The notes: a model not told the origin generated them from the sequence alone. A stretch of DNA of 40,476 nt from Pseudomonadota bacterium (GCA_022566015.1 JADFJT010000012.1:1-40476), one strand, 5' to 3'. Shown: positions 27,018 to 35,832, counted from the first letter of the stretch. Numbers and translations: made by a program.

Positions 27018-27659
27018 TCAAATTAATTGCCATCGCTCAACTGTCCCGACATCTACCCATTTACCTTCAAACAACTCGCCACTGACGAGTCTTTCCTCGG
27101 CGGCAGTTTGCAATAACGGAGCTAGCGCCCGTTTACCTGGCGCATAGCGCTCGAAGAACGTTTTGTGATAAATCGCGATGCCAGCGAATGTAAGGCGTTG
27201 CTCCAGGTCATTGCACAAATACCCATCTTCAAGAACAAAATCTCCCTGCTGATGATGGTCGGGATTATCCACTAATACCAGATGTGCCTTGGAGTAAACC
27301 GAACGTAGCTTTTCAAAACCATAGTCGGTATAGATGTCTGCATTCACGACGAGAAAGCGATCATCCAGCATTTCCAGTGCCTGGATAATTCCGCCCGCGG
27401 CTTCAAGTGCCTTCGGTTCACGGCTGTACCTGACAGCCAGCCCAAACCGATTACCATCACCGACCGCTGCTTCGATCTGCTCCCCGAGCCAGCTTAAATT
27501 GACCACCACATTTTTGATTCCAGCCGATGCCAGCGACTCGAGATGATAAAAAATCAATGGTTTACCGTTGACTTCGAGTAATGCCTTCGGGCATTTATCG
27601 GTATAGGGGCGCAGGCGCTCTCCGCGGCCCGCTGCAAGGATCATCGCGCATTCGGTCAT
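27018..27659 (-). CDS. murU: N-acetylmuramate alpha-1-phosphate uridylyltransferase
   Basis: 213 residues, a nucleotidyltransferase with the sugar-phosphate uridylyltransferase signature ILAAGRGERLRPYTDKCPKALLEVNGKPLI at the N-terminus, the metal-binding NADIYTD segment and the C-terminal KWVDVGTVERW. MurU transfers UMP to MurNAc-alpha-1-phosphate to give UDP-MurNAc. This recycles cell-wall sugar past MurA and confers intrinsic fosfomycin tolerance in Pseudomonas putida and P. aeruginosa. Its start codon overlaps the amgK stop by 4 nt (ATGA), so the two salvage enzymes are translationally coupled. It converges with the Na/Pi transporter gene, with only 30 nt between stops. Confidence 0.92.
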   Translation of the reverse strand: MTECAMILAAGRGERLRPYTDKCPKALLEVNGKPLIFYHLESLASAGIKNVVVNLSWLGEQIEAAVGDGNRFGLAVRYSREPKALEAAGGIIQALEMLDDRFLVVNADIYTDYGFEKLRSVYSKAHLVLVDNPDHHQQGDFVLEDGYLCNDLEQRLTFAGIAIYHKTFFERYAPGKRALAPLLQTAAEERLVSGELFEGKWVDVGTVERWQLI

Positions 27660-28645
27660 AACAGCTTTTTCACACGAAATTCAAGCCCGAGATCGGATAC
27701 CAGCGCATCGAGTCCAACCATACTCGTTTCCCTGGCACTGACCTGCTGTACATAATCGAGCGTGCGCGGGATATCCTTAAGATAGTCACCTTTACCATCA
27801 CGAATTTTTAGCCGGGAAAAGATACCAATCGCCTTTAAATGACGTTGTATCCCCATCAGGTTAAACCAGCGCATGAATATAGCTGGCTTCACATCGACTA
27901 GATTGTTGACTATGGCGAACTCGTAATAATCCAGTGCGAGCTGATCGACTCGGATTGTTGGCCAGTCGATGTAGCAATCGCGGAGTAGTGACACCAGGTC
28001 GTAGGTGACGGGCCCTTTAAGTGCATCCTGAAAATCCAGTATACCGGGGTTGTTCTGCTCTATTTTCATCAGGTTGCGGGAATGGTAATCGCGATGTACG
28101 AACACCTGCGGTTGCGCAAGTGCATTTTGTACCAGGACCTGCTTGATCGCGTCCCATTGTACGGCCTGCGCCTGGTTTAATTCAATGCCGAACAGTTCAC
28201 CCAGAAACCAGTGCTTAAACAGCTCCATTTCCTCCATCAGCAAGGCTTCGTCGTAGACAGGCAATCCAGCGCAATCGATTTTAATCTGCATTTGCAATAG
28301 CGCCGATAATGCATCGGCATAGAGCGACCCGTCGCTATCCTTGTCTAGTAGTGAAAGATAAGAAGCCTGACCAAAATCGGTCAATATCAAAAAACCCAGG
28401 GGCAGATTCACCTCGACAATTTTCGGGGCACTCAAATTTGCATCGCACAATTTTTTGGCTATCGCGATAAATTGATCGCAAGGTTCCGTATCTGGCGGGG
28501 CATCCATCACGACCCAGGAATTACCACCAGACTGTAGGCGATGGTAAGTGCGAAAACTGGCGTCTTCGGAGGCCGGGCTTAGGGTATAATCCCGATAGCC
28601 GAGGGCATCCAGCCAGTCGGTCAATAGTTTGGTTCTATCGTTCAT
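27656..28645 (-). CDS. amgK: Anomeric N-acetylmuramate/N-acetylglucosamine kinase
   Basis: 329 residues of the aminoglycoside-phosphotransferase (APH) kinase fold. The catalytic loop is HRDYHSRN (184-191), and the metal-binding motif is DFQD (204-207). AmgK phosphorylates recycled MurNAc at C1, feeding MurU encoded immediately downstream. The gene order amgK-murU is the conserved salvage pair. The ATG is not preceded by a Shine-Dalgarno sequence (AT-rich leader only), so the start could be off by a few codons. An inverted repeat, CGAAT-gaat-ATTCG (28659-28672), sits 14 nt upstream. In Pseudomonas this pair is divergent from lptD-surA; here the divergent neighbour is mazG. Confidence 0.92.
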   Translation of the reverse strand: MNDRTKLLTDWLDALGYRDYTLSPASEDASFRTYHRLQSGGNSWVVMDAPPDTEPCDQFIAIAKKLCDANLSAPKIVEVNLPLGFLILTDFGQASYLSLLDKDSDGSLYADALSALLQMQIKIDCAGLPVYDEALLMEEMELFKHWFLGELFGIELNQAQAVQWDAIKQVLVQNALAQPQVFVHRDYHSRNLMKIEQNNPGILDFQDALKGPVTYDLVSLLRDCYIDWPTIRVDQLALDYYEFAIVNNLVDVKPAIFMRWFNLMGIQRHLKAIGIFSRLKIRDGKGDYLKDIPRTLDYVQQVSARETSMVGLDALVSDLGLEFRVKKLL

Positions 28646-28902
28646 TATTATGATTAATCGAATGAATATTCGTTGTATGAATCATTAGTTTGGTTTAGCT
28701 GGATTTACAAAGCCCGCATTATCAAGTTTTTGTCGGCTCGCTGGCGATATGATAACCCGTATATTGCGTAAAGGCGGTATCGACTTATGACTTTTATAAT
28801 TAATTTTAGATAATCAGGCACCGAAGCCGTGAATTACGAAAAATACAGTTTAAATCTGAACTTTATTCCCTTCGTACCCTATGCGGATTGAAGGGCATAT
28901 TA

Positions 28903-29697
28903 ATGAATATCGACAATCTAATCGACGTGATGAAAGCTTTACGCGATCCGCAAAACGGCTGCCCCTGGGATATTAAGCAGGATAGCAAATCAATCGCTCC
29001 CTATACGCTGGGAGAAGCCCATGAAGTACTCGACGCGATCGAACGCGACGATATGGAAAATCTGGAAGAAGAGCTGGGGGATTTGCTATTCAATATCGTA
29101 TTTCACGCACATATCGCCAACGAACGGGGGATCTTTGATTTCGGCGATGTGGTAGCAGGCATCGTTGACAAGATGATACGCCGTCATCCGCATGTATTCG
29201 AAGCCACCAGCACCGACAAACTCGACGAAGATACCCTCAAGGAGCAATGGCAGGCGCACAAAAAACTGGAAAAGTCAGCTCAAAAAAAACCAGCTTCCAC
29301 TCAATTCAGGTTCGGCCATGGTTCTGCTGCGCTGTCGGCGCTTAACCGAGCTGAGCGTTTACAACACGATGCAGCAGAATTTGGATTTGACTGGCCACAT
29401 ATACGCCCGGTAATCGAAAAGCTCGAAGAAGAAGTCGCCGAGCTCAAGCACGCGGTCGAGACAGGCACGCAGTCGGAGATCAGTGATGAGCTCGGAGATG
29501 TATTATTCGTATGCCTGAATATCGCCCGTCACTCCAAAGTGAATGCCGAAATTGCGTTGCGCGATACCAACCAGAAATTTATGCGTCGATTCGAATATGT
29601 GCTTGAACAAATGAAGTCTGGCGGCTATCCGATGAACCAGAAACAACTAGGCCGTATGGAAAGTTTTTGGCAACAATCCAAATCTATCGTCGGATAG
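28903..29697 (+). CDS. mazG: Nucleoside triphosphate pyrophosphohydrolase MazG
   Basis: The frame is open from a TTG at 28888, but the ATG at 28903 has an AAGGG ribosome binding site at proper spacing, so the protein is 264 residues. Two MazG domains are present. The first carries NGCPWDIKQ and EELGDLLFNIVFHAHI, and the second carries EKLEEEVAELKHAV and DELGDVLFVCLNIARH, with the metal-binding ExxE/ExxD residues in both. MazG hydrolyses NTPs to NMP and pyrophosphate; it can lower (p)ppGpp effects and purge aberrant nucleotides. It is followed after 14 nt by a TetR-type regulator. Confidence 0.93.
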   Translation: MNIDNLIDVMKALRDPQNGCPWDIKQDSKSIAPYTLGEAHEVLDAIERDDMENLEEELGDLLFNIVFHAHIANERGIFDFGDVVAGIVDKMIRRHPHVFEATSTDKLDEDTLKEQWQAHKKLEKSAQKKPASTQFRFGHGSAALSALNRAERLQHDAAEFGFDWPHIRPVIEKLEEEVAELKHAVETGTQSEISDELGDVLFVCLNIARHSKVNAEIALRDTNQKFMRRFEYVLEQMKSGGYPMNQKQLGRMESFWQQSKSIVG

Positions 29698-29711
29698 CGA
29701 GCATTCATGCT

Positions 29712-30302
29712 ATGACAAAAAGTCGCCACCTGACTGAACAGAAAATACTCCACGCACTCGAAGTACTGTTGCTCGAACAGGGTCATTCGGCGGTAGGCAT
29801 TAATTCGCTTGCGCGCCAGGCAGGTTGCGACAAGGTGTTGATTTACCGTTATTTTGACGGGCTTGACGGCTTGCTGCTGGCGTTCGCCGAATGCACGCCA
29901 CTGTGGTGGGAAATTGACGAAATCATCACCGAATCGGGCGATGAAATAGGCCAACAGCCGCTCGGGCAGTATTTACAGTTGTTGCTAAAGCGGCATGTAA
30001 GCGCACTTCAGGCCAGGCCATTGACGCTGGAAATCATGGCCTGGGAAATGTCGGAACAAAATAACTTGACTATCGCGCTGGCACGCACGCGATCGGAACG
30101 CGGCATAGCGCTGGTGAAAAAAGTTCGAGCCCACTTCGATCAAACCAATATCGATCTCGGCGGCATGCTAGGCGTATTCGGAGCTGCAATTAATTATCTG
30201 CTCATTCGCACGCGCAACGCCCCGCCGAAGCACATGACCGAGGAATGGTGGCGCCTACAGCATACTATTTCACAGTTACTGGAATCATATGATCGAAAAT
30301 AA
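29712..30302 (+). CDS. TetR-family transcriptional regulator
   Basis: I start at the ATG at 29712 (196 residues), just after the mazG stop; the frame is open further upstream inside mazG. The N-terminal helix-turn-helix is clear: QKILHALEVLLLEQGHSAVGINSLARQAGCDKVLIYRYFDGLDGLL, which fits the TetR pattern through the YRYF recognition helix. The C-terminal helical ligand domain (from about residue 60) is unlike any I can name. It is preceded closely by mazG and overlaps the following broken gene by 14 nt, so it may be transcribed with both. Its ligand and target are unknown. Confidence 0.82.
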   Translation: MTKSRHLTEQKILHALEVLLLEQGHSAVGINSLARQAGCDKVLIYRYFDGLDGLLLAFAECTPLWWEIDEIITESGDEIGQQPLGQYLQLLLKRHVSALQARPLTLEIMAWEMSEQNNLTIALARTRSERGIALVKKVRAHFDQTNIDLGGMLGVFGAAINYLLIRTRNAPPKHMTEEWWRLQHTISQLLESYDRK

Positions 30303-30606
30303 GGCTGCAGTATGCGACGTTCTGCGATTTAGTGATGTCGACAGCCACGAACTAACCGAACTGATAGCTTGCTATCAGATCGAGCTTTGCCTGACCCCGA
30401 AAGACCTACCGGCACCTGGCAGTTTCTGCGGTGGTGAAGAAGCGGGGCTCGTGGGTAAGGCTCTCTACCTACGCACCGATACCCCGATACATTCGGTTCT
30501 ACACCAAGTCTGCCACTATATTTGCATGGATTCCAAACGCCGACTATCGCTGGATGCCGACGCTGGCAGCGACGACGATGCACAGCAATGGCTACGACAA
30601 CATTAA
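30289..30606 (+). pseudogene. C-terminally truncated HxxxH hypothetical protein
   Basis: 105 residues from an ATG overlapping the TetR gene. It resembles, from memory, a gammaproteobacterial hypothetical family of about 170-180 residues. Those proteins contain PGSFWGxxEAGL, then TPVHSxLHEACHY, then DAGGDD, then a longer C-terminal part ending in DAWGYSFRLGSARAWF. Here APGSFCGGEEAGLVG, TPIHSVLHQVCHYICMDSKRR and DADAGSDDD are visible, but the protein ends 17 residues after DADAG and the rest is missing in all frames. The glutamate of the presumed HEACH zinc site is Gln. Together this suggests a decayed gene, although a short functional form is not excluded. Confidence 0.6.
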
Positions 30607-30631
30607 CTAATCGATCCAGAGAATCAGCTAA

Positions 30632-30931
30632 ATTCTCGTTTGCGTCAGGAGGATTACCACCCAACCACAGTCCTTATGGGTGAGTTCCACAAACTTCCGA
30701 AAATATGACGCGATGCTACCCGGTAGCTTTAAAGCAACCAATCTGAGTCAGAATTTTTTTCTAATGTCTCTGTTTGTGGGAAAGAAGTCTGTCGGTTTTG
30801 TCTACTGTGATCGGTCAAATACCGAGCAAAACCTCGATCACCATCTTTATTCTGAATTTAAGTCCTGCTTAATGTTGACGAATAAAGCATTAGCATTCAT
30901 CGCCCAAAGTAATAAGCCGAAAGTTGCCTGA
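30632..30931 (+). pseudogene. 3' remnant of an HDOD/GAF-like signalling gene
   Basis: This frame is open from a stop at 30629 to 30931 and would encode about 83 residues from a GTG at 30680. The part NFFLMSLFVGKKSVGFVYCDR followed by YSEFKSCLMLTNKALAFIA resembles the extreme C-terminus of HDOD-domain proteins with a GAF-like tail. There the pattern FLMSxFxGxKPxGLFYADR...FKxLCxxAxxAL is usual. The upstream HDOD domain is absent. It lies immediately after the truncated HxxxH gene, as if a deletion had joined the two. The identity is from recalled pattern only. Confidence 0.45.
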
Positions 30932-30934
30932 AGC

Positions 30935-31297
30935 CACACGCTGATTTTCCTGCGCGGCCTGCAGCCATAGCGAAGCAAATGCGATAGTTGCACCAATGTC
31001 ACGTCCAAACCCTTGCAACGTTTTTCCCAGGCCTGACAAAACTTGCCTATTTCGCTCAAACCGGTTCTTAAAACCTGGTGTCACTCGATCCCGTCTGCGG
31101 TGAGCTCGACTGCGCGATGGTGGCGTTTGAAGAGCGTACATTCGAGACCAGTTTCGAGCGATTTGACCTGCCGACGCACCCCGCCCCGGGGTAACATCCA
31201 ATTCCCTGGCGGCTTATGTCAGGCTCCCATGGCGCGCGCAGGCATCGAAAGTACTGAGACCGGTTAGACTGGGTAGCTGGTAGAATCTACGTGCCAA
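30935..31297 (-). pseudogene. Decayed LysR-type regulator (GcvA-like)
   Basis: Translated on the minus strand, ARRFYQLPSLTGLSTFDACARHGSLT is a typical GcvA-subfamily start. It is followed by an in-frame TAA (near 31211) where homologues have Glu or Arg, then AARELDVTPG. A frameshift then leads to VRRQVKSLETGLECTLFKRHHRAVELTADG, which completes the helix-turn-helix domain, and a further stop follows. Farther on, TIAFASLWL matches the beginning of the effector-binding domain, after which no similarity is visible. At least one nonsense codon, one frameshift and a missing C-terminal domain make it non-functional. It points away from the Rieske oxygenase gene, the usual divergent position of a LysR regulator and its target. 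Confidence 0.75.
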
Positions 31298-31435
31298 TAT
31301 CGGATTCCGAAGGTTTACATTAAGTAAAGTCTTTATGCTCTTTTTTAATATTGTCAATAACCTACTATAAAGGTAACGTATAGTTTTCAATTGCCTGGGC
31401 GAATATCTCTGGCGTTGACTTTTAAGAGTAGATCG

Positions 31436-32623
31436 ATGACCCATACTATAGCGATACCAGGAACCGCAAGCATTTCCGTTGACTCTGTTTTGAAGCCAAT
31501 CGACAGGGCCAGTGGTTTACCCAACGAAGCTTATACCAGCGTCGAATTCATGAAATTTGAACGTGATCACGTCCTCGGTAAAAGCTGGGCCGGCCTTGGG
31601 TTTTTCGATGATCTACCCAAAAAATCTTATGCCAAACCGATCGATTTTATGGGATTACCGCTCCTTGTCCTGCGCAATAAAAAAAACCAAATCAAAGTAT
31701 TTCATAATGTCTGTAGTCATCGTGGCATGAGACTGGTCAACGAGGAAACCGAAATACAGGGTAGCTTACGCTGCCCTTACCATTCCTGGTCGTATAATCT
31801 CGACGGTGAATTGAAAGCCACGCCTCATCTGGGTGGAGTGGGCCAACACAAGGTAGAAGGGTTTCATCACTGCGATCACGGCCTTAAACCAGTTCGGTCG
31901 AGTGTCTGGATGGGTGTCATCTTCATCAATCTATCGGGTGATGCTCCCGAATTCGATGAATATATCGAACCGCTGGCAAAGCGCTGGAACGCTTTCCTCG
32001 GTAATAACGGGCTGGACAATGTTCGCAGCCCCCTCGACGACGGTAAGGGTTTACGAATCGAGGTTCGATCGAACTGGAAACTGCCGGTGGAAAATTATTG
32101 TGAAAGCTATCACTTACCGTGGATTCATCCAGACCTGAATCGCTACTCGCGCCTCGAAGACCATTATCACATCATGATTGGGGAAAATTTTGGCGGGCAG
32201 GGCAGCACCGCTTATCGGCTATCGATGGATGCAGACATTTCGCTGCCTCTATTCCCCGAATGGCCACAGGATAAGCTTGAGCATGCCGAGTATATTGCCT
32301 TCTACCCCAATGTATTGCTTGGCCTTCAGACCGACCATGTTTATGCGATGATTATCGAGCCGGTAGCACACGATCGATCGATCGAGCATTTACGCCTGTT
32401 TTATGTCAACGATGAAGCGATAAGCGATAAACACGCCGGCAGCAGAAAAACTATACTTGAAACATGGCGTGCGGTGTTCGGTGAAGATGTTGATGCTGTC
32501 GAAGGCCTACAAAAGGGACGGGCGTCACCTGGTTTCAGTGGTGGGGTGTTTTCGCCAGTGATGGATAATCCCACCCATCATTTTCACTGTTGGGTTGCCC
32601 AAAAACTACAAAATACCAATTAA
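31436..32623 (+). CDS. Rieske non-haem iron oxygenase, alpha subunit
   Basis: 395 residues from the ATG at 31436, which has GAG about 9 nt upstream; the frame is open from 31391 without need. The N-terminal Rieske domain binds a [2Fe-2S] cluster through C93-S-H95 (CSHRG) and C113-PY-H116 (CPYHSW). The C-terminal catalytic domain has the mononuclear iron site NWKLPVENYCESYHLPWIH, with H226 and H231. Such proteins hydroxylate or demethylate aromatics or quaternary amines, and need a ferredoxin/reductase partner, none of which is encoded here. The substrate cannot be assigned. The divergent regulator is a pseudogene. It ends 10 nt from the convergent alaX stop. Confidence 0.88.
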   Translation: MTHTIAIPGTASISVDSVLKPIDRASGLPNEAYTSVEFMKFERDHVLGKSWAGLGFFDDLPKKSYAKPIDFMGLPLLVLRNKKNQIKVFHNVCSHRGMRLVNEETEIQGSLRCPYHSWSYNLDGELKATPHLGGVGQHKVEGFHHCDHGLKPVRSSVWMGVIFINLSGDAPEFDEYIEPLAKRWNAFLGNNGLDNVRSPLDDGKGLRIEVRSNWKLPVENYCESYHLPWIHPDLNRYSRLEDHYHIMIGENFGGQGSTAYRLSMDADISLPLFPEWPQDKLEHAEYIAFYPNVLLGLQTDHVYAMIIEPVAHDRSIEHLRLFYVNDEAISDKHAGSRKTILETWRAVFGEDVDAVEGLQKGRASPGFSGGVFSPVMDNPTHHFHCWVAQKLQNTN

Positions 32624-32632
32624 TAAGTTTGC

Positions 32633-33346
32633 TCAAGAGTTGACCAGGATCAACGTGATGCGCTTGTTTTGTTTGCCCTTGCTCTTAATTTTACTCACTA
32701 CTACCTCGCCAATTTCTCCGGTATTTTGAACATGGGTACCACCACAGGGCTGATAATCGGTATCCTCGATACTGATAGTGCGCACACTACCCTGCCCTTT
32801 CGGTGGCTGAACCGACAGGGTGCGCACAAGCTCCGGATTTTGATCTAGTTCCTGATCGCTGATTGACCCAACAACGACCGGTAAATTCCTGCGAATTAAT
32901 TCGTTCATCGCAGCAGTTAGCGCCTCCTTATCTACTGCCTGTCCTTGCAGGTCAAAGTCAATTCGACTTGCGCTCTCTCCAATCGAACCTCCCGTCGCCT
33001 GTGCCGTAATCAAATGACACATTAAATGCATGCTGGTGTGCATTCGCATATGGCGATAACGTCGTTCCCAGTCCAGCTTCATCTCGGCCATATCGCCCAC
33101 CGAGATCGCACTCAAGTCGTCGGTATCGAGAAAATGGACAATCGTAGTCTTATCATCGGCGTAGCGCGTGTCATTCACCCTATGAGTCGTACCTCCTGCT
33201 GTAATGGTTCCGGTATCGCCGGGCTGCCCGCCCCCTAATGGGTAAAATATTGTTGACTCGAGTACGACTCCACCCTCTCGTACGGCCCTGACTACACTTC
33301 GATGTGTTTTCTGGTAACTGTCCTGGTAAAATATTTTTTCTGTCAT
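32633..33346 (-). CDS. alaX: Free-standing alanyl-tRNA editing protein AlaX
   Basis: 237 residues, similar to the editing domain of alanyl-tRNA synthetase and lacking the aminoacylation domain. The metal-binding residues are H103 and H107 in HTSMHLMCH, and C201 and H205 in CGGTH. The N-terminal segment YPLGGGQPGDTG is the AlaX-type glycine-rich motif. AlaX removes Ser or Gly mischarged on tRNA-Ala in trans. Its length fits the AlaX-M class (about 240 residues). The ATG has AGG about 8 nt upstream. The promoter region upstream contains the heptanucleotide repeat tract. Confidence 0.93.
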   Translation of the reverse strand: MTEKIFYQDSYQKTHRSVVRAVREGGVVLESTIFYPLGGGQPGDTGTITAGGTTHRVNDTRYADDKTTIVHFLDTDDLSAISVGDMAEMKLDWERRYRHMRMHTSMHLMCHLITAQATGGSIGESASRIDFDLQGQAVDKEALTAAMNELIRRNLPVVVGSISDQELDQNPELVRTLSVQPPKGQGSVRTISIEDTDYQPCGGTHVQNTGEIGEVVVSKIKSKGKQNKRITLILVNS

Positions 33347-33403
33347 CGCTTGCCTGCCGGGAATCCTGGTTTAATGGATTAATATATTGATTCTTCAGAA
33401 AAT

Positions 33404-33452
33404 AGTGGTTAGTGGTTAGTGGTTAGTGGTTAGTGGTTAGTGGTTAGTGGTT
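33404..33452. repeat. Seven perfect tandem copies of AGTGGTT
   Basis: The heptamer AGTGGTT is repeated seven times without a mismatch, with the next A also matching. The tract lies 58 nt upstream of the alaX start codon and about 190 nt upstream of dinB, so it may fall in the alaX promoter. Perfect short tandem repeats of this kind are prone to slippage. Copy-number changes would alter promoter spacing in steps of 7 bp. Confidence 0.97.
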
Positions 33453-33643
33453 ACAACAAATATAGATTCTCGCGAATGCGTAAAGCGAGCAAGGAATATT
33501 TTTCGATCTTACTCTCTATCAAGTCTTTTGCTTTTCCCTTTGCGTGCCTAGCCTTTTTGCGGGATCATCACAAAACTGACACTATCTATCCAACGTCAAT
33601 GTGAAACAAGTATAAACTACAGGAGCCAGGATCGCGATTTCCC

Positions 33644-34696
33644 GTGCGAAAAATCATACACATCGACGCCGACTGTTTTTATGCGGCAGTTGAAGTACGC
33701 GATAACCCCAAACTAAAGGGCTTACCTGTCGCGGTCGGCGGAAGTGCCGAGCGTCGCGGGGTAATAGCTACAGCTTCTTACGAAGCGCGGAAATTTGGCA
33801 TTTGCTCTGCGATGGCCAGCGCCACTGCGATGCGTCGGTGTCCACAGCTAATTCTGATTCCAGGCCGTATGTCGGCCTATCGCGAAGCTTCTCGAGCTAT
33901 GCAGGGGATATTTGCCGATTATAGCAATTTAATTGAACCACTCTCCCTCGACGAAGCCTTTCTCGATGTATCCGACTGTACGCGCTGCAAGGGAAGTGCA
34001 ACCCTTATCGCCAGAGAGATTAGAAGACGCATTTCCAAAACTATCGGTATAACTGTTTCCGCTGGAATTGCACCCAATAAATTTCTAGCCAAGGTGGCCA
34101 GTGACTGGAACAAACCCGACGATCAGTTTGTCATCACACCGGATGGTATCGACGCATTCCTGGTCAATTTGCCAGTTAATAAAATCTGGGGTGTTGGTAA
34201 GGTTACTGCTACACGGCTGGAAAAGCTCGGCATCAAAACCTGTGGTGATGTGAAGAAATACGATCTGATTAAATTTGTCCAGTTATTCGGGAATTTCGGC
34301 GAGCACATTCACAAGCTTGCCTGCGGGGTCGATGACCGCCCTGTGGTTTCGCAGTGGCGCAGGAAATCTATCAGCGTGGAAAATACTTATGCGCAGGATC
34401 TGGCCGATCTGTCCGCCTGCCTGAAAAAACTACCTGAACTGATGGAGTCGCTTGAGAAACGCATCGAAAAACTCGACCAGGATTACCAGATTAACAACAG
34501 TTTCCTTAAAATGAAGTTCAATGATTTTAGCCAGACAACGGTTGAAAACCAGCATTTTAAGCCAAACCTGGACGACTTCACGTTGTTGTGCAAGCAAGCC
34601 TGGCAACGTGGGAAAATGCCCGTCAGACTACTGGGGGTAGGAGTGCGATTGAATGACCTGACCCAAACAAATGGTCAAATGGAGTTATTCTCGTAG
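33644..34696 (+). CDS. dinB: DNA polymerase IV (Y-family)
   Basis: 350 residues from a GTG start. The catalytic carboxylates D8 (HIDADCF), D103 and E104 (SLDEAFLDV) are conserved. The fingers/palm segment GVIATASYEARKFGI and the helix-hairpin-helix region LPVNKIWGVGKVTATRLEKLGI are typical. The C-terminus ends in NGQMELFS, a good sliding-clamp-binding motif (QxxLF). Pol IV bypasses lesions and is error-prone. No LexA-like site was recognised upstream, so SOS control cannot be claimed. It converges with the HD-GYP gene. A perfect 7-bp stem with a TTCG loop lies directly after the stop. Confidence 0.95.
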   Translation: MRKIIHIDADCFYAAVEVRDNPKLKGLPVAVGGSAERRGVIATASYEARKFGICSAMASATAMRRCPQLILIPGRMSAYREASRAMQGIFADYSNLIEPLSLDEAFLDVSDCTRCKGSATLIAREIRRRISKTIGITVSAGIAPNKFLAKVASDWNKPDDQFVITPDGIDAFLVNLPVNKIWGVGKVTATRLEKLGIKTCGDVKKYDLIKFVQLFGNFGEHIHKLACGVDDRPVVSQWRRKSISVENTYAQDLADLSACLKKLPELMESLEKRIEKLDQDYQINNSFLKMKFNDFSQTTVENQHFKPNLDDFTLLCKQAWQRGKMPVRLLGVGVRLNDLTQTNGQMELFS

Positions 34697-34714
34697 GGTC
34701 GAATTCGTTCGACC
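34697..34714. other. Perfect hairpin immediately after dinB
   Basis: GGTCGAA (34697-34703), loop TTCG (34704-34707), TTCGACC (34708-34714). It begins the base after the dinB stop and would fold as a stable UUCG tetraloop hairpin. No T-run follows on either strand, so it is not a clear terminator; it might protect the 3' end or slow RNA polymerase. Confidence 0.5.
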
Positions 34715-34800
34715 GACCCGGTGGATTAGGGATAAAAGCCAGCGCTTTTCCAATTCCTCAGGCAAATTAAAATAAGCGATGGGGTTATTACCATATTCGC

Positions 34801-35832
34801 TCAATGGCTAATTTCCTTGGCATCCCATCTCTCTTTAAGCTCCAAAATATCCGGCATTATCGAGATAAATTTCTCCACCATGGACGGGTCGAAATGTTTA
34901 CCCGCATTTTCCCGCAAAGTCGCAATGGCTTGCTCGGTAGACCATACTTTTTTGTAGGGACGCAACATGGTCAAAGCATCGAATACATCGGTAATCGCAA
35001 CAATTCGGGCACATTCCGGAATTGATTCACCGGATAATCCATCTGGATAGCCCGAACCATCCCATTTTTCGTGATGATAATGCGCTATAGTCGCAGCCAG
35101 CTCAAAAATGGGTGTGTCACTTTCTCGCAATATTTTGTAACCGATTTCAGAATGGGTTTTCATGATTTCCCATTCGTCTTCGTTGAGCTTTCTTGGTGCC
35201 TTTAAGATCGAATCGGGTATCCCGATTTTTCCCGTATCGTGCATAGCAGCAGAAAATTCCAACATGGCAGATCTCTCTACCGTCCACCCCAATGCTTGCG
35301 CCAGAGCCGAAGAATAAGAAGCCATTCGCCAGATATGCACGCCAGTATCCGAATCGTTATAGTGACCCGCTTCGGCCAGCATTTTTATCGCAGCACGCTG
35401 GGTTTGCTCCAACTCATAGGTGCGTTCCTCTACCATAAGCTTAAATGTTCGGTTTTGATCAGCGAGCATTAAGTGCGTTTTAACTCGCGCCCTGACCAAT
35501 TCGGCATTCACTGGTTTGGTAATATAATCGACCGCCCCGACTTCGAAACCCTGCCGCTCGTCTTTAACCTCGGACATGGCACTGACAAAAATAACCGGAA
35601 TATCTGCTGTATCTTCACGCGATTTCAAAATTCGACACAATTCGTAACCATCCATACCCGACATCATGATATCGAGCAAAATTAAGTCTGGACGTGTTTT
35701 ACTGAGAATCTTTAGTGCAGCTTCACCACTGATAGCTGCCAATATTGAGTACTGTGGCACCAGAATGCCTTTCAATACCTGTAGATTTTCGGGTGTATCG
35801 TCAACCGCCAAAATACTTTGCTTGTCACTCAT
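34801..35832 (-). CDS. Response regulator with HD-GYP c-di-GMP phosphodiesterase
   Basis: 343 residues. Residues 1-120 are a receiver with acidic pair D11/D12, phospho-acceptor D54 and K106. An HD-GYP domain follows a short coiled linker, with H198-D199 and HHEKWDGSGYP (253-263), the complete GYP motif. HD-GYP enzymes hydrolyse cyclic di-GMP to GMP. The start has a strong ribosome binding site (GGAAGGAGAG). It is separated from the hybrid kinase upstream by about 50 nt and transcribed with it, so the kinase is the likely input. All catalytic residues expected of the active HD-GYP branch are present in the sequence given. Confidence 0.94.
   Translation of the reverse strand: MSDKQSILAVDDTPENLQVLKGILVPQYSILAAISGEAALKILSKTRPDLILLDIMMSGMDGYELCRILKSREDTADIPVIFVSAMSEVKDERQGFEVGAVDYITKPVNAELVRARVKTHLMLADQNRTFKLMVEERTYELEQTQRAAIKMLAEAGHYNDSDTGVHIWRMASYSSALAQALGWTVERSAMLEFSAAMHDTGKIGIPDSILKAPRKLNEDEWEIMKTHSEIGYKILRESDTPIFELAATIAHYHHEKWDGSGYPDGLSGESIPECARIVAITDVFDALTMLRPYKKVWSTEQAIATLRENAGKHFDPSMVEKFISIMPDILELKERWDAKEISH

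Noticed and set aside
33591-33643. Possible LexA box upstream of dinB
   Set aside because: A TATAAACTACAG segment gives only half of a CTGT-N8-ACAG site; no full match.
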